Assembly: GCF_000214175.1 (NCBI RefSeq)
Contig: NC_015564.1
Span: forward strand, 3,782,001 to 3,846,000
Length of the DNA stretch: 64,000 nt
Direction: 5' to 3'
Source: Hoyosella subflava DQS3-9A1
GTDB taxonomy: Bacteria; Actinomycetota; Actinomycetes; Mycobacteriales; Mycobacteriaceae
Below, piece after piece: positions 1-9,163 of the stretch. Below the pieces are notes generated by a model. The model saw only the letters and a list, made by a program, of their open reading frames with translations, did not search any database and had not been told where the DNA came from. Every line of letters begins with the position of its first letter. Position 1 is the stretch's first letter. The translations under genes were made by a program, and so were the position numbers.

Positions 1-168
1 GCGGATGGTGTTCGCGCCGACGAGGATCGCATCGCAGGATGCCCGAACATCGTCGACCCGGTCGAAGTCGGCGTCATTGGACAGCAGAAGGCGTGGAGCT
101 GTTGCGGTGTCGAGGTAGCCGTCGAGCGACATGCTGCAACTGAGCAGTGTGTAGGGACGTTCAGCCAT
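1..168 (-). CDS. RibD C-terminal/DHFR-like reductase, partial (cut by window edge)
   Basis: Only the first 56 codons are present; the gene runs off the left edge. The visible N-terminus has the RibD-C/dihydrofolate-reductase opening: a beta strand, then SMSLDGYLD, and later a DAILVGANTIR segment matching the NADPH-binding strand of that superfamily. Family members reduce pteridine or flavin precursors with NADPH. The ATG lies eight bases inside the end of the upstream flippase-like gene, so the two are translationally coupled. Its association with a pterin-synthase homologue two genes upstream suggests a pteridine substrate, which is inference. It could instead be a general RibD-C oxidoreductase, since the discriminating C-terminal half is outside the window. 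Confidence 0.8.
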   Translation of the reverse strand, partial: MAERPYTLLSCSMSLDGYLDTATAPRLLLSNDADFDRVDDVRASCDAILVGANTIR

Positions 169-1030
169 TCGCGGACGACCCTTCGAGGAGTTCACCAGAT
201 CTCTGCAGCCGTCGATGTGGGACCAACAACATGATCGCACCGGGAAGTGCTGCTGCGATGGTGAATACGCCAAATGCGGTGGAGACGGCAAGCCCTTGCG
301 CGCCGCCCAGCCCGGCCGCTCCGAACGCCCACACGGCCGCGCCCTCGCGCGGTCCCCAGCCGCCGACATTGACCGGAAGTGCCGCCACCACCAACACCAG
401 CAAGGTCAGGGGCAGAAGGTGCGCCATCGAGACGTCAACTCCAACGGTGTGGGCGGCGAGGACGAAGGTCGCGGCGTGACCCACCACGACGGCTATTGAA
501 GCAAGCACGATTCCCGGCCACGCGCGCGGTACGAGGCCGAACCGCCACACCACCGCAATCAGCCCGACGAGGACAACAGAGACTATGGCAAGCACCGCCA
601 CAGGCACCGGGGACGGCAGAACGGCAAGCGCCACGACGGTCAGCGAAATCAACACGAGTTGACCGGCGACGCGTTCCTCCACGACCGCTCGTCCCGCACG
701 CGGCACAGTGCCGACATCCAAACCATGCCGCACGGCGCGGTGAACGTCGCCGAGTACACCGCCGGGGAGCGCGATATTGAGGAACTGCGACTTGTAGTAG
801 GCGGCAACGGCATCCCGCATGGGAAGTTTGAGGGCGAGGCCGTCTGCCACGAGCCGCCACCGCCACGCTGAACACACCGTGGTGGCGAGGGCGATTGTCG
901 CCGCGATGGCGATCGACGGAATGCTGACCGCCTGAAAGCCCGCCACAAACGGTCCGGTACCGAACTGAACCACCAGTAGGACGAGGATCGCGACAGCGAC
1001 CGCGACCTGTAGGAAAACGCGCACTTTCAT
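161..1030 (-). CDS. Lysylphosphatidylglycerol synthase TM-region (UPF0104/YbhN-type) flippase-like membrane protein
   Basis: A 289-residue, very hydrophobic protein with about seven to eight predicted membrane segments, beginning with [16 protein letters not shown]. The middle carries the FLNIALPGGVLGD and GWGPREGA segments typical of the LPG_synthase_TM (UPF0104) family, which includes the flippase domain of MprF and many glycolipid-cluster proteins. The soluble aminoacyl-transferase domain of MprF is absent. The chosen ATG overlaps the stop of the upstream glycosyltransferase gene as ATGA; an in-frame extension of 14 residues is less likely. Position directly after a GT4 gene suggests it moves a glycosylated product across the membrane, but no substrate can be read from the sequence. 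Confidence 0.85.
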   Translation of the reverse strand: MKVRVFLQVAVAVAILVLLVVQFGTGPFVAGFQAVSIPSIAIAATIALATTVCSAWRWRLVADGLALKLPMRDAVAAYYKSQFLNIALPGGVLGDVHRAVRHGLDVGTVPRAGRAVVEERVAGQLVLISLTVVALAVLPSPVPVAVLAIVSVVLVGLIAVVWRFGLVPRAWPGIVLASIAVVVGHAATFVLAAHTVGVDVSMAHLLPLTLLVLVVAALPVNVGGWGPREGAAVWAFGAAGLGGAQGLAVSTAFGVFTIAAALPGAIMLLVPHRRLQRSGELLEGSSANG

Positions 1031-2040
1031 CCGGCGAGTACCTCGGCAACTCGCTCGGTGGTTGCCTGCCATGTGGGCAGCGACCTCCTGCGGTCCCGTG
1101 CCGCGCTGCGGAGCCGGTGACGGAGCTGAGAATCCTGCAACCAGCGAGCCAATTCTGCGGCCAGTGCGCCGGCGTCACCCAGCGGTACAAACAGGCCAGG
1201 CGAAGTACCGTCAGCGGCGGTACCGACGGCCTCGGGGATGCCGCCCACCTCGGACGCCACCACGGGAACGCCCCGGGCAAGCGCCTCGCAGATCACCATT
1301 CCGTACGTCTCGCTCCGCGATGCCAGCACGAGTAGATCGGCAGTGGCGTACTTCTTCGAAACGGCATCTGTGTCGAGAGCCCCGGTGAAGGTGACCCGAC
1401 CGGCGATCCGCGAGGTGTGCAACTGCTGCCGCAGACGATCGACGAAGACGGGTTCACGATCCAGCGGACCGGCGAGGGTGCAATGCCATGACAGTTCGGC
1501 GATGCGGTCCAGCGCGTCGAGCAGAAGGTCGTGACCCTTGTGTTCGGCGACTGTCGCCACGCACAACAGCTGTCGCCCCTCCGGACTTCCACATGCGAGT
1601 TCAGCGGAGTCCACGCCGGGATGGGCCACGTGCACGCAACCGGGCTCCAGACCGTACTCGGCCAGCAGCTTCTCCCGCGTCCAGCGGCTGGTAGTGACGA
1701 TTGAGTCGGCTACCCAAAGCACTTCGCGCTCAAGCTGGTTCTCGGGGAGCATGTGCACCAGCACAACCAGCCGAAGGCGTCTGGCCGCCGACACAAGAAC
1801 CTGCGGCATGGCAGAGACGATGATGCCGTCGACGAGCACCACCGAGTCGTCCGGAATCTCGGCCGTCACCTCGGTGACTTCAACACCCTCGGGCCGCGGC
1901 CAGCAGCCCGCGACCGGCTGGACGCATACCTGCCACCCCAGCCGGGTGAGCCCCTCCGCGATCCGACGGTCGTAGTAATTGCCGCCGCTCGGACGGGCTG
2001 GATCGTCGAAGCCCTCGGGCACCAGGAGATGAACGGTCAT
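1027..2040 (-). CDS. GT4 family glycosyltransferase (GT-B fold)
   Basis: 337 residues. The N-terminus starts [11 protein letters not shown] with a Gly-rich acceptor loop ([10 protein letters not shown]), as in GT-B enzymes. The C-terminal half has the nucleotide-sugar domain signatures: [17 protein letters not shown], an [13 protein letters not shown] segment with the donor-binding acidic region, and [10 protein letters not shown]. These are hallmarks of GT4 retaining transferases using NDP-sugars in the cytosol. The ATG overlaps the stop of the pterin-synthase homologue as ATGA, so it belongs to the same operon. The acceptor is unknown; the flanking pterin genes make a pteridine glycoside a testable idea, as known for cyanobacterial pterin glycosyltransferases, while a lipid acceptor is the main alternative. 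Confidence 0.9.
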   Translation of the reverse strand: MTVHLLVPEGFDDPARPSGGNYYDRRIAEGLTRLGWQVCVQPVAGCWPRPEGVEVTEVTAEIPDDSVVLVDGIIVSAMPQVLVSAARRLRLVVLVHMLPENQLEREVLWVADSIVTTSRWTREKLLAEYGLEPGCVHVAHPGVDSAELACGSPEGRQLLCVATVAEHKGHDLLLDALDRIAELSWHCTLAGPLDREPVFVDRLRQQLHTSRIAGRVTFTGALDTDAVSKKYATADLLVLASRSETYGMVICEALARGVPVVASEVGGIPEAVGTAADGTSPGLFVPLGDAGALAAELARWLQDSQLRHRLRSAARDRRRSLPTWQATTERVAEVLAG

Positions 2041-2435
2041 GGTGTTCGTTCGTACGACGCCCACGCCACATGCGACTCACGAAGCGTCACCATGATCCCG
2101 GCAAGCCCGGAAGCACTTTCGCCGAGCTCGCCAGCATGAATGCGGTCCACCAGCCGGTCAGCTACGAGCTTCGCGAGCACCTCGGTGGTGGTGTTCGTGC
2201 CCGCCAGGGACGGATCGTCGTCGAGGTTCCGATAGTTCAGGTCCGAGAGCACCGAGTGCAATGCAGTAGTCGCAGCGCCGATATCGACGACGATGCCGTT
2301 CGGGTCGAGTTCGGTCCGGCGGAACGTCGCATCGACGACGTACGTGGCGCCATGCAACCTCTGTGCGGGCCCGAACACCTCGCCACGCAGGCTGTGCGCG
2401 ATCATCATGTGCTCACGCACCGTCACACTGAACAC
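2037..2435 (-). CDS. 6-pyruvoyl-tetrahydropterin synthase/QueD-like protein with altered metal site
   Basis: 132 residues, the usual size for a PTPS/QueD subunit. Recognisable parts are [17 protein letters not shown], the VVDIG strand and the NTTTE segment whose Glu matches the pterin-anchoring residue. Canonical enzymes bind zinc with His16, His31 and His33 (E. coli QueD numbering) in a CxxxHGH pattern. Here His14 and His28 are present, but the third ligand is Ala30 and the usual catalytic Cys position is Ala24. The pterin pocket therefore looks kept while the metal/catalytic site is changed. It overlaps the dehydrogenase gene upstream by 13 bases and the glycosyltransferase downstream by 4. 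It is likely a divergent pterin-processing enzyme rather than queuosine QueD; the exact reaction is unknown. Confidence 0.85.
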   Translation of the reverse strand: MFSVTVREHMMIAHSLRGEVFGPAQRLHGATYVVDATFRRTELDPNGIVVDIGAATTALHSVLSDLNYRNLDDDPSLAGTNTTTEVLAKLVADRLVDRIHAGELGESASGLAGIMVTLRESHVAWASYERTP

Positions 2436-3418
2436 GGCTTTTCACTCCCTTCGTAGGTGATCACGTGGCACAGGCCTGGCAGCGAACCGAGCTTTGCCAT
2501 CGTTTCGGGCAACTGATCAAACGGCGACGTGCTGCTCAGCAATGCGTCAAAGGCCGGGTCTCGGAGAAGTTCCAGGGCAAGTTTGCGCCGGTCCGTGTTC
2601 GTTCGGCTCGTCCTCCGAACCGGAGCGACCAGGCCGACTTGGCTGGAACGGATTGCCAGCCGCCGCGAATGGAACGCTCCGCCAAACGGGACCTGGACGT
2701 CGGTATCGCCGTACCAGCTCACTTCGATCACTTCCCCCTCGGTGGCCAGCAGCTGCAAAGCCAACCGCAAACCTTCGGCCGTCGCAGTGGCGTGGATGAC
2801 GCGATCCTGTTCCCGAGGGGCGTCGCCGGCCTCCGCGAACTCGACACCCAGCGCTGCCGCGACCTCGGCACGTGAGGTGTCCACATCGACGAGCCTGACC
2901 GAAACTTCGGGAAACTTGGCGAGCAGCCGGGCCACGCAGCAGCCGATCATCCCGGCACCCACGACCGTGACCCGATCACCGATGAGCGGCGGCGCGTCCC
3001 AGAGCACGTTCACCGCCGTCTCCACTGCGCCGGTGAGTGCCGCCCGCGCGGGCGGCACGTCGTCCGGCACGACGACCACGGCGTCGGCGGGGACAACGTA
3101 GCGGGTCTGGTGTGGGTAGAGGCAGAACACCGTGCGACCTACCAGTTCCGCCGGCCCCTCCTCGACTTCCCCGACATTGAGGTAGCCGTACTTCACCGGC
3201 CCTGGGAAGTCCCCGTCCTGAAATGGTGCCCGCATCGCCTGATGCTGGTCGGCCGGGACGCCGCCGCGAAACACCAGCATCTCGGTACCGCGGCTGATCC
3301 CGCTGAACAGAGTTCGGACCAACACCTCGTCGGGATTCACGGGTGGCAGCCGAACGTCGCGGAGCTCGCCCAGCCCCGGGGCACGCACCCAGTAAGCACG
3401 TGCGTCACCCTCAGACAT
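2423..3418 (-). CDS. MDR-superfamily (zinc-type alcohol dehydrogenase-like) oxidoreductase
   Basis: 331 residues. The N-terminal domain carries SGISRGTE where classical zinc alcohol dehydrogenases have the catalytic Cys motif, as in BchC-like members, so a catalytic zinc is doubtful. The Rossmann part shows [15 protein letters not shown] followed by an acidic residue after the second strand (LVDVD), suggesting NAD(H). The start was set at the ATG preceded by GGAGG about five bases away; two upstream in-frame ATGs lack a ribosome site. The gene is 97 bases downstream of the sulfatase-like gene and overlaps the pterin-synthase homologue. It probably performs a redox step on the pathway intermediate; the substrate is not deducible. 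Confidence 0.85.
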   Translation of the reverse strand: MSEGDARAYWVRAPGLGELRDVRLPPVNPDEVLVRTLFSGISRGTEMLVFRGGVPADQHQAMRAPFQDGDFPGPVKYGYLNVGEVEEGPAELVGRTVFCLYPHQTRYVVPADAVVVVPDDVPPARAALTGAVETAVNVLWDAPPLIGDRVTVVGAGMIGCCVARLLAKFPEVSVRLVDVDTSRAEVAAALGVEFAEAGDAPREQDRVIHATATAEGLRLALQLLATEGEVIEVSWYGDTDVQVPFGGAFHSRRLAIRSSQVGLVAPVRRTSRTNTDRRKLALELLRDPAFDALLSSTSPFDQLPETMAKLGSLPGLCHVITYEGSEKPCSV

Positions 3419-3515
3419 CGGCCCTCCGAATAGCTTTCGTTCCATGGCCCGTGCACCGTGTATACCACGTCGGTAGGGCCGAAACGTGGGCATTGCTTCG
3501 ACTGAGCGAGCGGCC

Positions 3516-5162
3516 CTACTTGCTAAAAGCGGTCAGGAACCGGTCGCGGAAGGACTCCATCGGCCAGACCGGAGCGTGTGGGCTCGGCCGCAGCCCGGTC
3601 TCCCAACCCCAGTCCGCGATCTGGTCCAGCACGGCCTGGTCGCGGGTGACGATCGTGATCGGGACGTCCAAGCCCTTGTTCTCGCCAATGAGGTAGGTGG
3701 GCGGCTGGTGGTCACCGAGGAGAAAGAGCACCAGGTCGTCGTCGCCGTAGGTCTGCACATAGGAGACCAGCGTGGACAGCGAGTATTCGATGGCTCGGCG
3801 GTAACCGTCGCGCATACGGGCGTTATCGAGCATGACCACCTGCGCGGAAGCGCTTTGCCCGGCGTCGGGCTCGTCGAAGACGGCGCCGTCGCCGACGTCG
3901 TTCCAGTCGCGCAGGTAGGGAATCATATGCCACGGCCAGTGACTGGTCACGAGTGCGATCTCCGCCATCACCGGCTCCCGGCCCGCGCGCTCGCGTTCGG
4001 TGCGTTGGAAGAAGGACAGCGTGTACTGGTCTGGGGCTTGAAAGCCGAAGTAGGTTCGGGATCGGATGTCGAGGCTCTCCTCGTCGTAGATCTGGTCGAA
4101 GCCGTAGTAGTCTCCCGCCGGCCACGGGCCTCGGTTGGCCGGCATGACCGCGACGGTCCGCCAATCGGTGTTGAAGGCGCTCGTGAGCGTGAGCCGGTCG
4201 CTTTCGACGAGCTTGTCGAAGCTGTACTGGTTTGCCACCCGCAGCCCGGACTGCAACGTTGCGTGCGCCAGCCAACTGTCGCCGCCGGATACCGGCGAGG
4301 TGAGGTATCCACTGCGCGAGCCGAATCCGGCCGCATCGAGCTGGCGGGTTCCATCGTCGAGCACCGCCTTGACCGTTGGCGCGAACTCCGGGTCCTCGAG
4401 CGCGATCCGCCCGTAGCTCTCCACAAAGGCGAAGACGACGTCCTTCCCGCGTAGCGCGGCGAGCGGACCCACGACCGAAGTGTCGTCAGCGGCGCTCAAC
4501 TCAGCGTCGAATTGTCGCTGATTCTCAGCGCTCGTCCGCACCTGGTGGCCGGCCTGGTAGGCGAGCTCCACGACGCTCCGCGACGCCACCGGCAACGATG
4601 GCGCGAGCTGCACGGAGAATGTGAGGCACACCAGCCAGATGACGGCCAGTCCGGCGACCGTGCGTCCCGTCGTGCGCCGGTGATTGGTGGCGACGCGCGC
4701 AAGCCGCCCGACAGACAGCGCCAGGACCAGGACCACGGCAATTGCGAGGACGGCGGCCCCGCCCGCGACGGCGAACGCACCGAGCAAGCCGATCTCCCTT
4801 TCGAGCAGGGACACTCCGTTGCCGAGCTGAGGCCAGTCGAAGACCGGATCGAACTGCCTGCCCCGGATACCGGAAAAGGCCATCTGGATGATGCGCAGCA
4901 GGGTCAGCAAGCCGAGCAGGGAGCCTAGGGCGAGAGCCACAATCCGGCGTGGGCGTGCTGGCAGAACGAGCAGAAGCGCGGCAGCGAGCAGTCCCTCCAC
5001 GGGGATCCGCAGTATCGCCAGGGGGGTTAGGTGCTGGATGTCGGGAGGTGCGATGAGTGCGAGGAAGACCAGCAGGGCAGCGAGGGTGGTGAGGAGCCAT
5101 TCGGGGACACGACGGCGCGTGGTTCGCTCCCCCGCGTGCCGCACTGTCTGCGATCGATCCAT
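3516..5162 (-). CDS. Membrane-anchored sulfatase/LtaS-like alkaline phosphatase superfamily protein
   Basis: About 548 residues. Four to five hydrophobic helices occupy roughly residues 20-185, then a large extracytoplasmic catalytic domain follows. That domain has DVVFAFVESYGR (metal-binding Glu), SGGDSWLAHAT where the Ser/Thr nucleophile is expected, SHWPWHMIP and LLGDHQPP, the pattern of LtaS/OpgB-type phosphotransferases and sulfatases. No Cys/Ser formylglycine sulfatase signature (CxPxR) is visible, so a phospho-transfer or hydrolytic role on an exported molecule is more likely than sulfate release. The start codon is uncertain because no strong ribosome site is visible; a GTG two codons upstream is possible. 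It is the first gene of the pterin/glycosyl cassette. The 244 bases between it and the tRNA terminator hold no convincing gene. Confidence 0.8.
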   Translation of the reverse strand: MDRSQTVRHAGERTTRRRVPEWLLTTLAALLVFLALIAPPDIQHLTPLAILRIPVEGLLAAALLLVLPARPRRIVALALGSLLGLLTLLRIIQMAFSGIRGRQFDPVFDWPQLGNGVSLLEREIGLLGAFAVAGGAAVLAIAVVLVLALSVGRLARVATNHRRTTGRTVAGLAVIWLVCLTFSVQLAPSLPVASRSVVELAYQAGHQVRTSAENQRQFDAELSAADDTSVVGPLAALRGKDVVFAFVESYGRIALEDPEFAPTVKAVLDDGTRQLDAAGFGSRSGYLTSPVSGGDSWLAHATLQSGLRVANQYSFDKLVESDRLTLTSAFNTDWRTVAVMPANRGPWPAGDYYGFDQIYDEESLDIRSRTYFGFQAPDQYTLSFFQRTERERAGREPVMAEIALVTSHWPWHMIPYLRDWNDVGDGAVFDEPDAGQSASAQVVMLDNARMRDGYRRAIEYSLSTLVSYVQTYGDDDLVLFLLGDHQPPTYLIGENKGLDVPITIVTRDQAVLDQIADWGWETGLRPSPHAPVWPMESFRDRFLTAFSK

Positions 5163-5406
5163 GTGCACCCTGACCCCGAACGGACAATTACTGCGCGGCT
5201 CTAAAACGCGACGGCCTGATGATCCTCGCGCTGCGAACCCAGCCGAGAGTTCTGCCGACGACGAGCTCCACTTCGTCACCTTCGGTCAGCGTCCCCCACA
5301 ACTCGGGCTCGACACAAGGGAATTGCCGAGGACTACGGCGACTTCACGAGCATTGTCGGCAATGCGTCACCGGCGCTCGCGAGCGTCGAGAAGGCAATCG
5401 AGCACG

Positions 5407-5441
5407 AAAAAACCGCTGAGTGCCATTCGGACTCAGCGGTT
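5407..5441 (-). terminator. Intrinsic terminator after tRNA-Ala
   Basis: A perfect 11-bp stem (5411-5421 with 5431-5441, 9-nt loop) is followed on the minus strand by a run of T residues (5410-5407). It lies eight bases past the tRNA-Ala 3' end and separates it from the sulfatase gene. Confidence 0.9.
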
Positions 5442-5449
5442 ATCGAAAG

Positions 5450-5522
5450 TGGAGCTAAGGGGACTCGAACCCCTGACCCCCACACTGCCAGTGTGGTGCG
5501 CTACCAGCTGCGCCATAGCCCC
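5450..5522 (-). tRNA. tRNA-Ala (anticodon GGC)
   Basis: A 73-nt cloverleaf on the minus strand begins GGGGCTATGGCGCAG. The anticodon stem CCACA/TGTGG closes loop CTGGCAG, so the anticodon is GGC. The T arm reads GGGGTTCGAGTCCCC. The acceptor GGGGCTA pairs with TAGCTCC through one G-T pair, with discriminator A. CCA is not encoded. Confidence 0.97.
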
Positions 5523-5597
5523 GTTCACATCAGCCTATCGGGCCGGTGCTCGACCGAAATTACACCACGTCGAGCAGTTCCGGCAAATCTGCTGGGG

Positions 5598-6332
5598 TCA
5601 CTCGCCTATCAGGTTGTTCAGCCAGTGCCGGTTGTTCCAGTCGACGATTTCGCCGTCCGCGACCACGGTCGGCGTTCCCTGGCCGCCCGCGGCCTCCATG
5701 GCCGCGCGAGCTAGGTCGGCGTGCTCGCGGGCGGCGTCTTCCCGCGCCCCCGTCGTAATGCAGTCAACTGCGGCATCGTCGGCGCCCGCCTCGCGCGCGA
5801 CGTCCGCGAGTTCCGCATTCGTGCGGTCCTCTCCGCTTCGCGGCTTCGCCTCATAGAGCGCAGCGTGGAACGCGCTGAACGCTGCACCATTGCCCGTTTC
5901 GGCCACACATTCAGCTGCCGCCGCGGCGCGAGTGGAATACGTGCCGCTGCCCGATGCGGGGTCGAGGAAGTTCATCGTGTTGTACTCGACCAAGATTTCG
6001 CCCTCGTCGACCACCCGCGCGATGTGCTGGCCGAACAGCCGCTCGAAGGACTGGCACCCTTCACACATATGGTCTTCGAATATGGCGATCGAGCGGGGCG
6101 CGTCCGGGAAGCCGAGCACGATGACACCGTCGTCGGCGATCGCCACGGGCGCTTCACGGACTGTTCCATACCCCTCGTCTACGGGTTCACTTGTGCGCTG
6201 CTGCCACAGCACCATCCCGACTACAGCGATTGCGGCAATGACGACAGCGATCGCACCGAGGATGTACGTCGCTGAGTTGGAAGGTTTCTCGGGAGTGTAG
6301 GCGCTCTTGCTCGGCGTCTTCCTCGCGCTCAC
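5598..6332 (-). CDS. DsbA/thioredoxin-like membrane-anchored thiol-disulfide oxidoreductase
   Basis: 244 residues. An N-terminal signal anchor spans about residues 23-43, after a basic cytosolic tail. The extracytoplasmic part is a Thioredoxin_4/DsbA-like domain with the redox motif CEGC (about residue 91, in FEDHMCEGCQSF) and a cis-proline loop GTPTVVADG near the C-terminus. Such proteins, common in actinobacteria, introduce or isomerise disulfides in exported proteins. Two further cysteines (ECVAE and DCITT) sit in the helical insert as in DsbA homologues. It begins four bases before the reading frame of the neighbouring transporter ends, but the intact transporter frame ends 58 bases away. 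Confidence is high for the fold, moderate for the physiological partner. Confidence 0.9.
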   Translation of the reverse strand: MSARKTPSKSAYTPEKPSNSATYILGAIAVVIAAIAVVGMVLWQQRTSEPVDEGYGTVREAPVAIADDGVIVLGFPDAPRSIAIFEDHMCEGCQSFERLFGQHIARVVDEGEILVEYNTMNFLDPASGSGTYSTRAAAAAECVAETGNGAAFSAFHAALYEAKPRSGEDRTNAELADVAREAGADDAAVDCITTGAREDAAREHADLARAAMEAAGGQGTPTVVADGEIVDWNNRHWLNNLIGE

Positions 6333-6390
6333 TGTCGTCCTTCCGCTGTTCGTTGAGGGGCGGTACTAGCGTGCCATAGCGCACTGACAA

Positions 6391-7597
6391 TCAGATGAGG
6401 AGCCCGACCATCGTTGCGCTGATGAAGCTCACGAGCGTTGCACCGTACAGCAGCCGGAGACCGAATCTTGCGATCGTGTCGCCCTGCGCCAGCGCGAGCC
6501 CTTTGACCGCTCCCGCGATGATTCCGATGGACGCGAAGTTCGCGAACGAAACCAGGAACACTGCCACGATCGCGTAGGCGCGGTCCGACAACTCGTATTC
6601 CCCCGCCGCGATTTGTGTCATCGCCACGAACTCGTTCGTCACGAGTTTCGTTGCCATCAAACTCCCTGCGTCCACTATCTCCGATGGCGGAACCCCCGTC
6701 AGGAACGCCAGCGGCGCGAACACGTAGCCCATCACCTGCTGGAATGTCACACCGAAGATTCCGTTGAAGACACCGTTCACCATCGCGATCAGCGCGACGA
6801 AGCCGATCAGCATCGCAGCAACGGTGAATCGCCACGCGGAAACCGTCCCAGATGTATTCGGTGAGCATCTCGAAGAACGACCGGTGCCGCGCGTCGGAGA
6901 AGACGGCCACGTCCTCGGAGGGTTCGAGGTCATACGGATTGATCAGCGTCACCACGATGAAGATGCCGAAGAAGTTCAGCGCGATCGCCGTGACCACATA
7001 TTGCGGGTCGAGGAGCACCATGTACGAGCCCATGATCGAGGCGGAGACCGTCGACATTGCCGCGGCCGCCAGCGTGTAAAGCCGTCGTTCATTGAGGTGG
7101 TGCAGCTGGTTCTTCAGCGCAATGAAGACCTCAGACTGGCCTAGAAGCAAGGACGCCGATGCGCCGAATGATTCGAGCTTGCCAAGGCCGTTGATCTTTC
7201 CGACAGCGAGACCCAGATACCGGATCACGACATGCAAGAGCCTCGACCATTCGAGGATGCCGATAATCGCCGAGATGAACACGATCGGCATGAGCACTGC
7301 CATGAAGAACGCTGGGCTGAGGCCGTTCGTCGCGTCTGGATCACCAGCGAGGCCACCGAACACAAATGACGTTCCCTCGAACGCGAACTCGAGGAGCCGG
7401 CTGAAGCCACTGGCTATCCCGTCGACGACGGTCTGGCCAACTGCGGTTCGGATAAGGAAGAAACCGAGAACCACCTGGATCGCAAGCATGATGGCCACGT
7501 ATTTGAGCCGTTTGAGCGCCAGCTTCCGGTCATAGCTGGCAGCCCAGGCCAGCGTCATGAAAACGGCGAGACCAGCTATCCCTACGGCGTAGTGCAT
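6391..7597 (-). pseudogene. NupC-family concentrative nucleoside transporter, frameshifted
   Basis: The reading frame from the ATG at 7597 encodes the N-terminal two thirds of a CNT nucleoside transporter, through GQSEVFIALKNQL and MSTVSASIMGSY to TEYIWDGFRVA. It then passes out of frame near 6835. The rest (FTVAAMLIGFVALIAMVNG through VTNEFVAMTQI to VSFISATMVGLLI) is in the next frame and ends at 6391. The span is 1207 bases, 402 codons plus one, so a single extra base around the GCGATTC at about 6830-6838 explains it; 402 codons is the normal family length. CNT proteins import nucleosides with Na+ or H+. AAGGGG precedes the ATG. Since both halves are well preserved, a sequencing error is as likely as a recent mutation. 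Confidence 0.85.
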
Positions 7598-7702
7598 ACG
7601 ACCCCTTGAGGTTTGTGCTGCCTCGCGGTGGTGACACCGCGAAAAGATCACTTTCGCCAATGGTGGGGCAGCCCGCAACTCGAACGAGGGTGAACGGAGA
7701 TA

Positions 7703-7735
7703 ACAAAACGGCCCGGACCTTGTCGGTCCGGGCCG
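7703..7735 (-). terminator. Intrinsic terminator after tmRNA
   Basis: A perfect 11-bp GC-rich stem (7709-7719 with 7725-7735) with a 5-nt loop is followed on the minus strand by TTTTGTT. It lies directly past the tmRNA 3' end. Confidence 0.92.
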
Positions 7736-7739
7736 CTTC

Positions 7740-8119
7740 TGGTGGAGCTGCCGGGAATTGAACCCGGGTCCTCCGCAGTGTTGATGGGGCTTCTCCGTGC
7801 GCAGTCCGTTGTGTCTCTACTCGGATCTCACAGTCTCACGGACGAGCTGTGATGACGATCCCAGTCACTGTTTGATGTCCCATCTACCCCCGTGACCGGG
7901 GTAAACGGTTTGTCCCTCTAGTCGACGCCAGGGTCCGGGCCGAGGGCCTTCCCGGTCTGACGAGCCATCTGCCTAACTAAGCTGCGAGAGCGAAGTCAGA
8001 CTGGCTGCGCTGAGCATTGTCGGCGCTTATTGGTTTGCAACGACGCTTAACGGTGGTCTCTTGCCTGCACCGGCACGCTTCCCCCATCGCGACGAACAGA
8101 GTCGAAACCGATCAGCCCC
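7740..8119 (-). ncRNA. ssrA: tmRNA (ssrA)
   Basis: A 380-nt transcript whose ends form a tRNA-Ala-like domain: 5' GGGGCTG pairs with 3' CAGCTCC, followed by an encoded ACCA. The T arm reads GGGTTCAATTCCC. The internal message, near 7980-8030 on the minus strand, encodes the degradation tag ADNAQRSQSDFALAA followed by TAG, with the ALAA ending recognised by ClpXP in this phylum. It rescues ribosomes stalled on broken mRNAs together with SmpB, whose gene lies 1.2 kb upstream in the same orientation. The typical one-piece architecture is intact. The 179 bases between its 5' end and the DUF559 remnant hold its promoter and no gene that I can see. Confidence 0.97.
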
Positions 8120-8298
8120 TCGCGCCTGGGTTCTACAGGACTACCTACTCTAACGCCTCCCGGCGGCCCTGTCATTCCCGTTATCTGTTGTCAATTTCCT
8201 CGTGCACCGCACATTCGCGCAACATACTGCAGATCTACTCGGGAAACGTCCCGAGGAAATCCACAGTATCTTTAGGCAATCTGCGGTTCCTGAGGAGA

Positions 8299-9163
8299 TT
8301 AACACCGTGGCCGCTCAGACCATTCCCCGGATGGCGCTGGCCGGTGCTTCGCCTCAGCAAGTGCTTCCGAGATGCGGTGGAAAAGTTCATCAGGTCGCTC
8401 AAGGTCGGCCCACACCCAGCGCACCACCAGCCAGCCCAGCCTTCGCAGCGCGTCTTCGCGCTGTTTCTCGCGAAAGACGTCATCATCCCGGCTGTACTTC
8501 ATGCGCCCATCGAACTCTCCGACCACGCCGCACGGAAAGAGGAAGTCCACGCGCGCAAATCACCTTGCCGCGCTTGTCCCGGATAGACGCCTGGAGGCAC
8601 GGCATCTGAAGTCCGTATCGATGCATGAACACCCTGCTGCGTGATTCACCTGGGCTCTCGCTTCGCTCGTCGAGGAAAGCGATTGCCTTTTCTGCCTCCC
8701 GGATACCCGTGCAGTGGCGCGCTTCATCTAACTCGCTGCTCAACTGGTCTCTGGTAGCCAGACCTCGCTGGAGCGCAGCGTCACCAATCACGACGGCCTG
8801 CTCGAATGGCACCGTCCGGGCGATATCGACGACCGTTCGCGCGGGCGTCGTGACGGGCAGACCTGCGACCAGTCCCGAACCAGAAGCCGAACCGGAGTGC
8901 ACGTGCATGTCACCAGTTACCCGCCCCGCGGAGCGGTGACCACGCGTGACATGCACCCGTTTCTGGTCCAGACCCCATGTCGGCAGGCCATGCATGACCG
9001 CGGCCGATGAGTGGCTCAATACAGCATCGCCATGCCGTCGCGCGGCCGAAACTGCTGCGACGCGGAGGAGGTGGCGCTGTTCAGTAGACATTGCTGCCCA
9101 CTCTCGGCTGCGGACATAGCAATCGCGGCGCAACTTAAGCAGCTCCGACCCACCCCGTCGACG
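8299..9163 (-). pseudogene. DUF559 (AbiEi-like N-terminus plus Vsr-fold) protein, broken
   Basis: Two frames together encode one DUF559-type protein. The first (9133 downward, best start TTG) has the EWAAMSTEQRH region, LSHSSAAVMHGLP and RTVVDIART seen in abortive-infection AbiEi-like proteins. The second, ending at 8299, has the endonuclease-like domain: VDFLFPCGVVGEFDGRMKY followed by REDALRRLGW and WVWADL. They join near 8560, where one extra T in ATTTGCG moves the frame from KVICA to ARVDFLF. Upstream of the TTG, conserved-looking residues (SELLKLRRDCYV) continue back to a TAA at 9164-9166, so the normal N-terminus is also lost. Related proteins are thought to be nuclease or toxin-antitoxin-like, without firm function. 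Probably decayed. Confidence 0.7.

Noticed and set aside
3486-4454. Long ORF antisense to the sulfatase-like gene
   Set aside because: Shadow of a real gene in a GC-rich genome; no domain and opposite codon periodicity.
5163-5406. Plus-strand ORFs in the sulfatase/tRNA gap
   Set aside because: Atypical composition, no ribosome site, and it is the probable promoter region of the minus-strand cassette.
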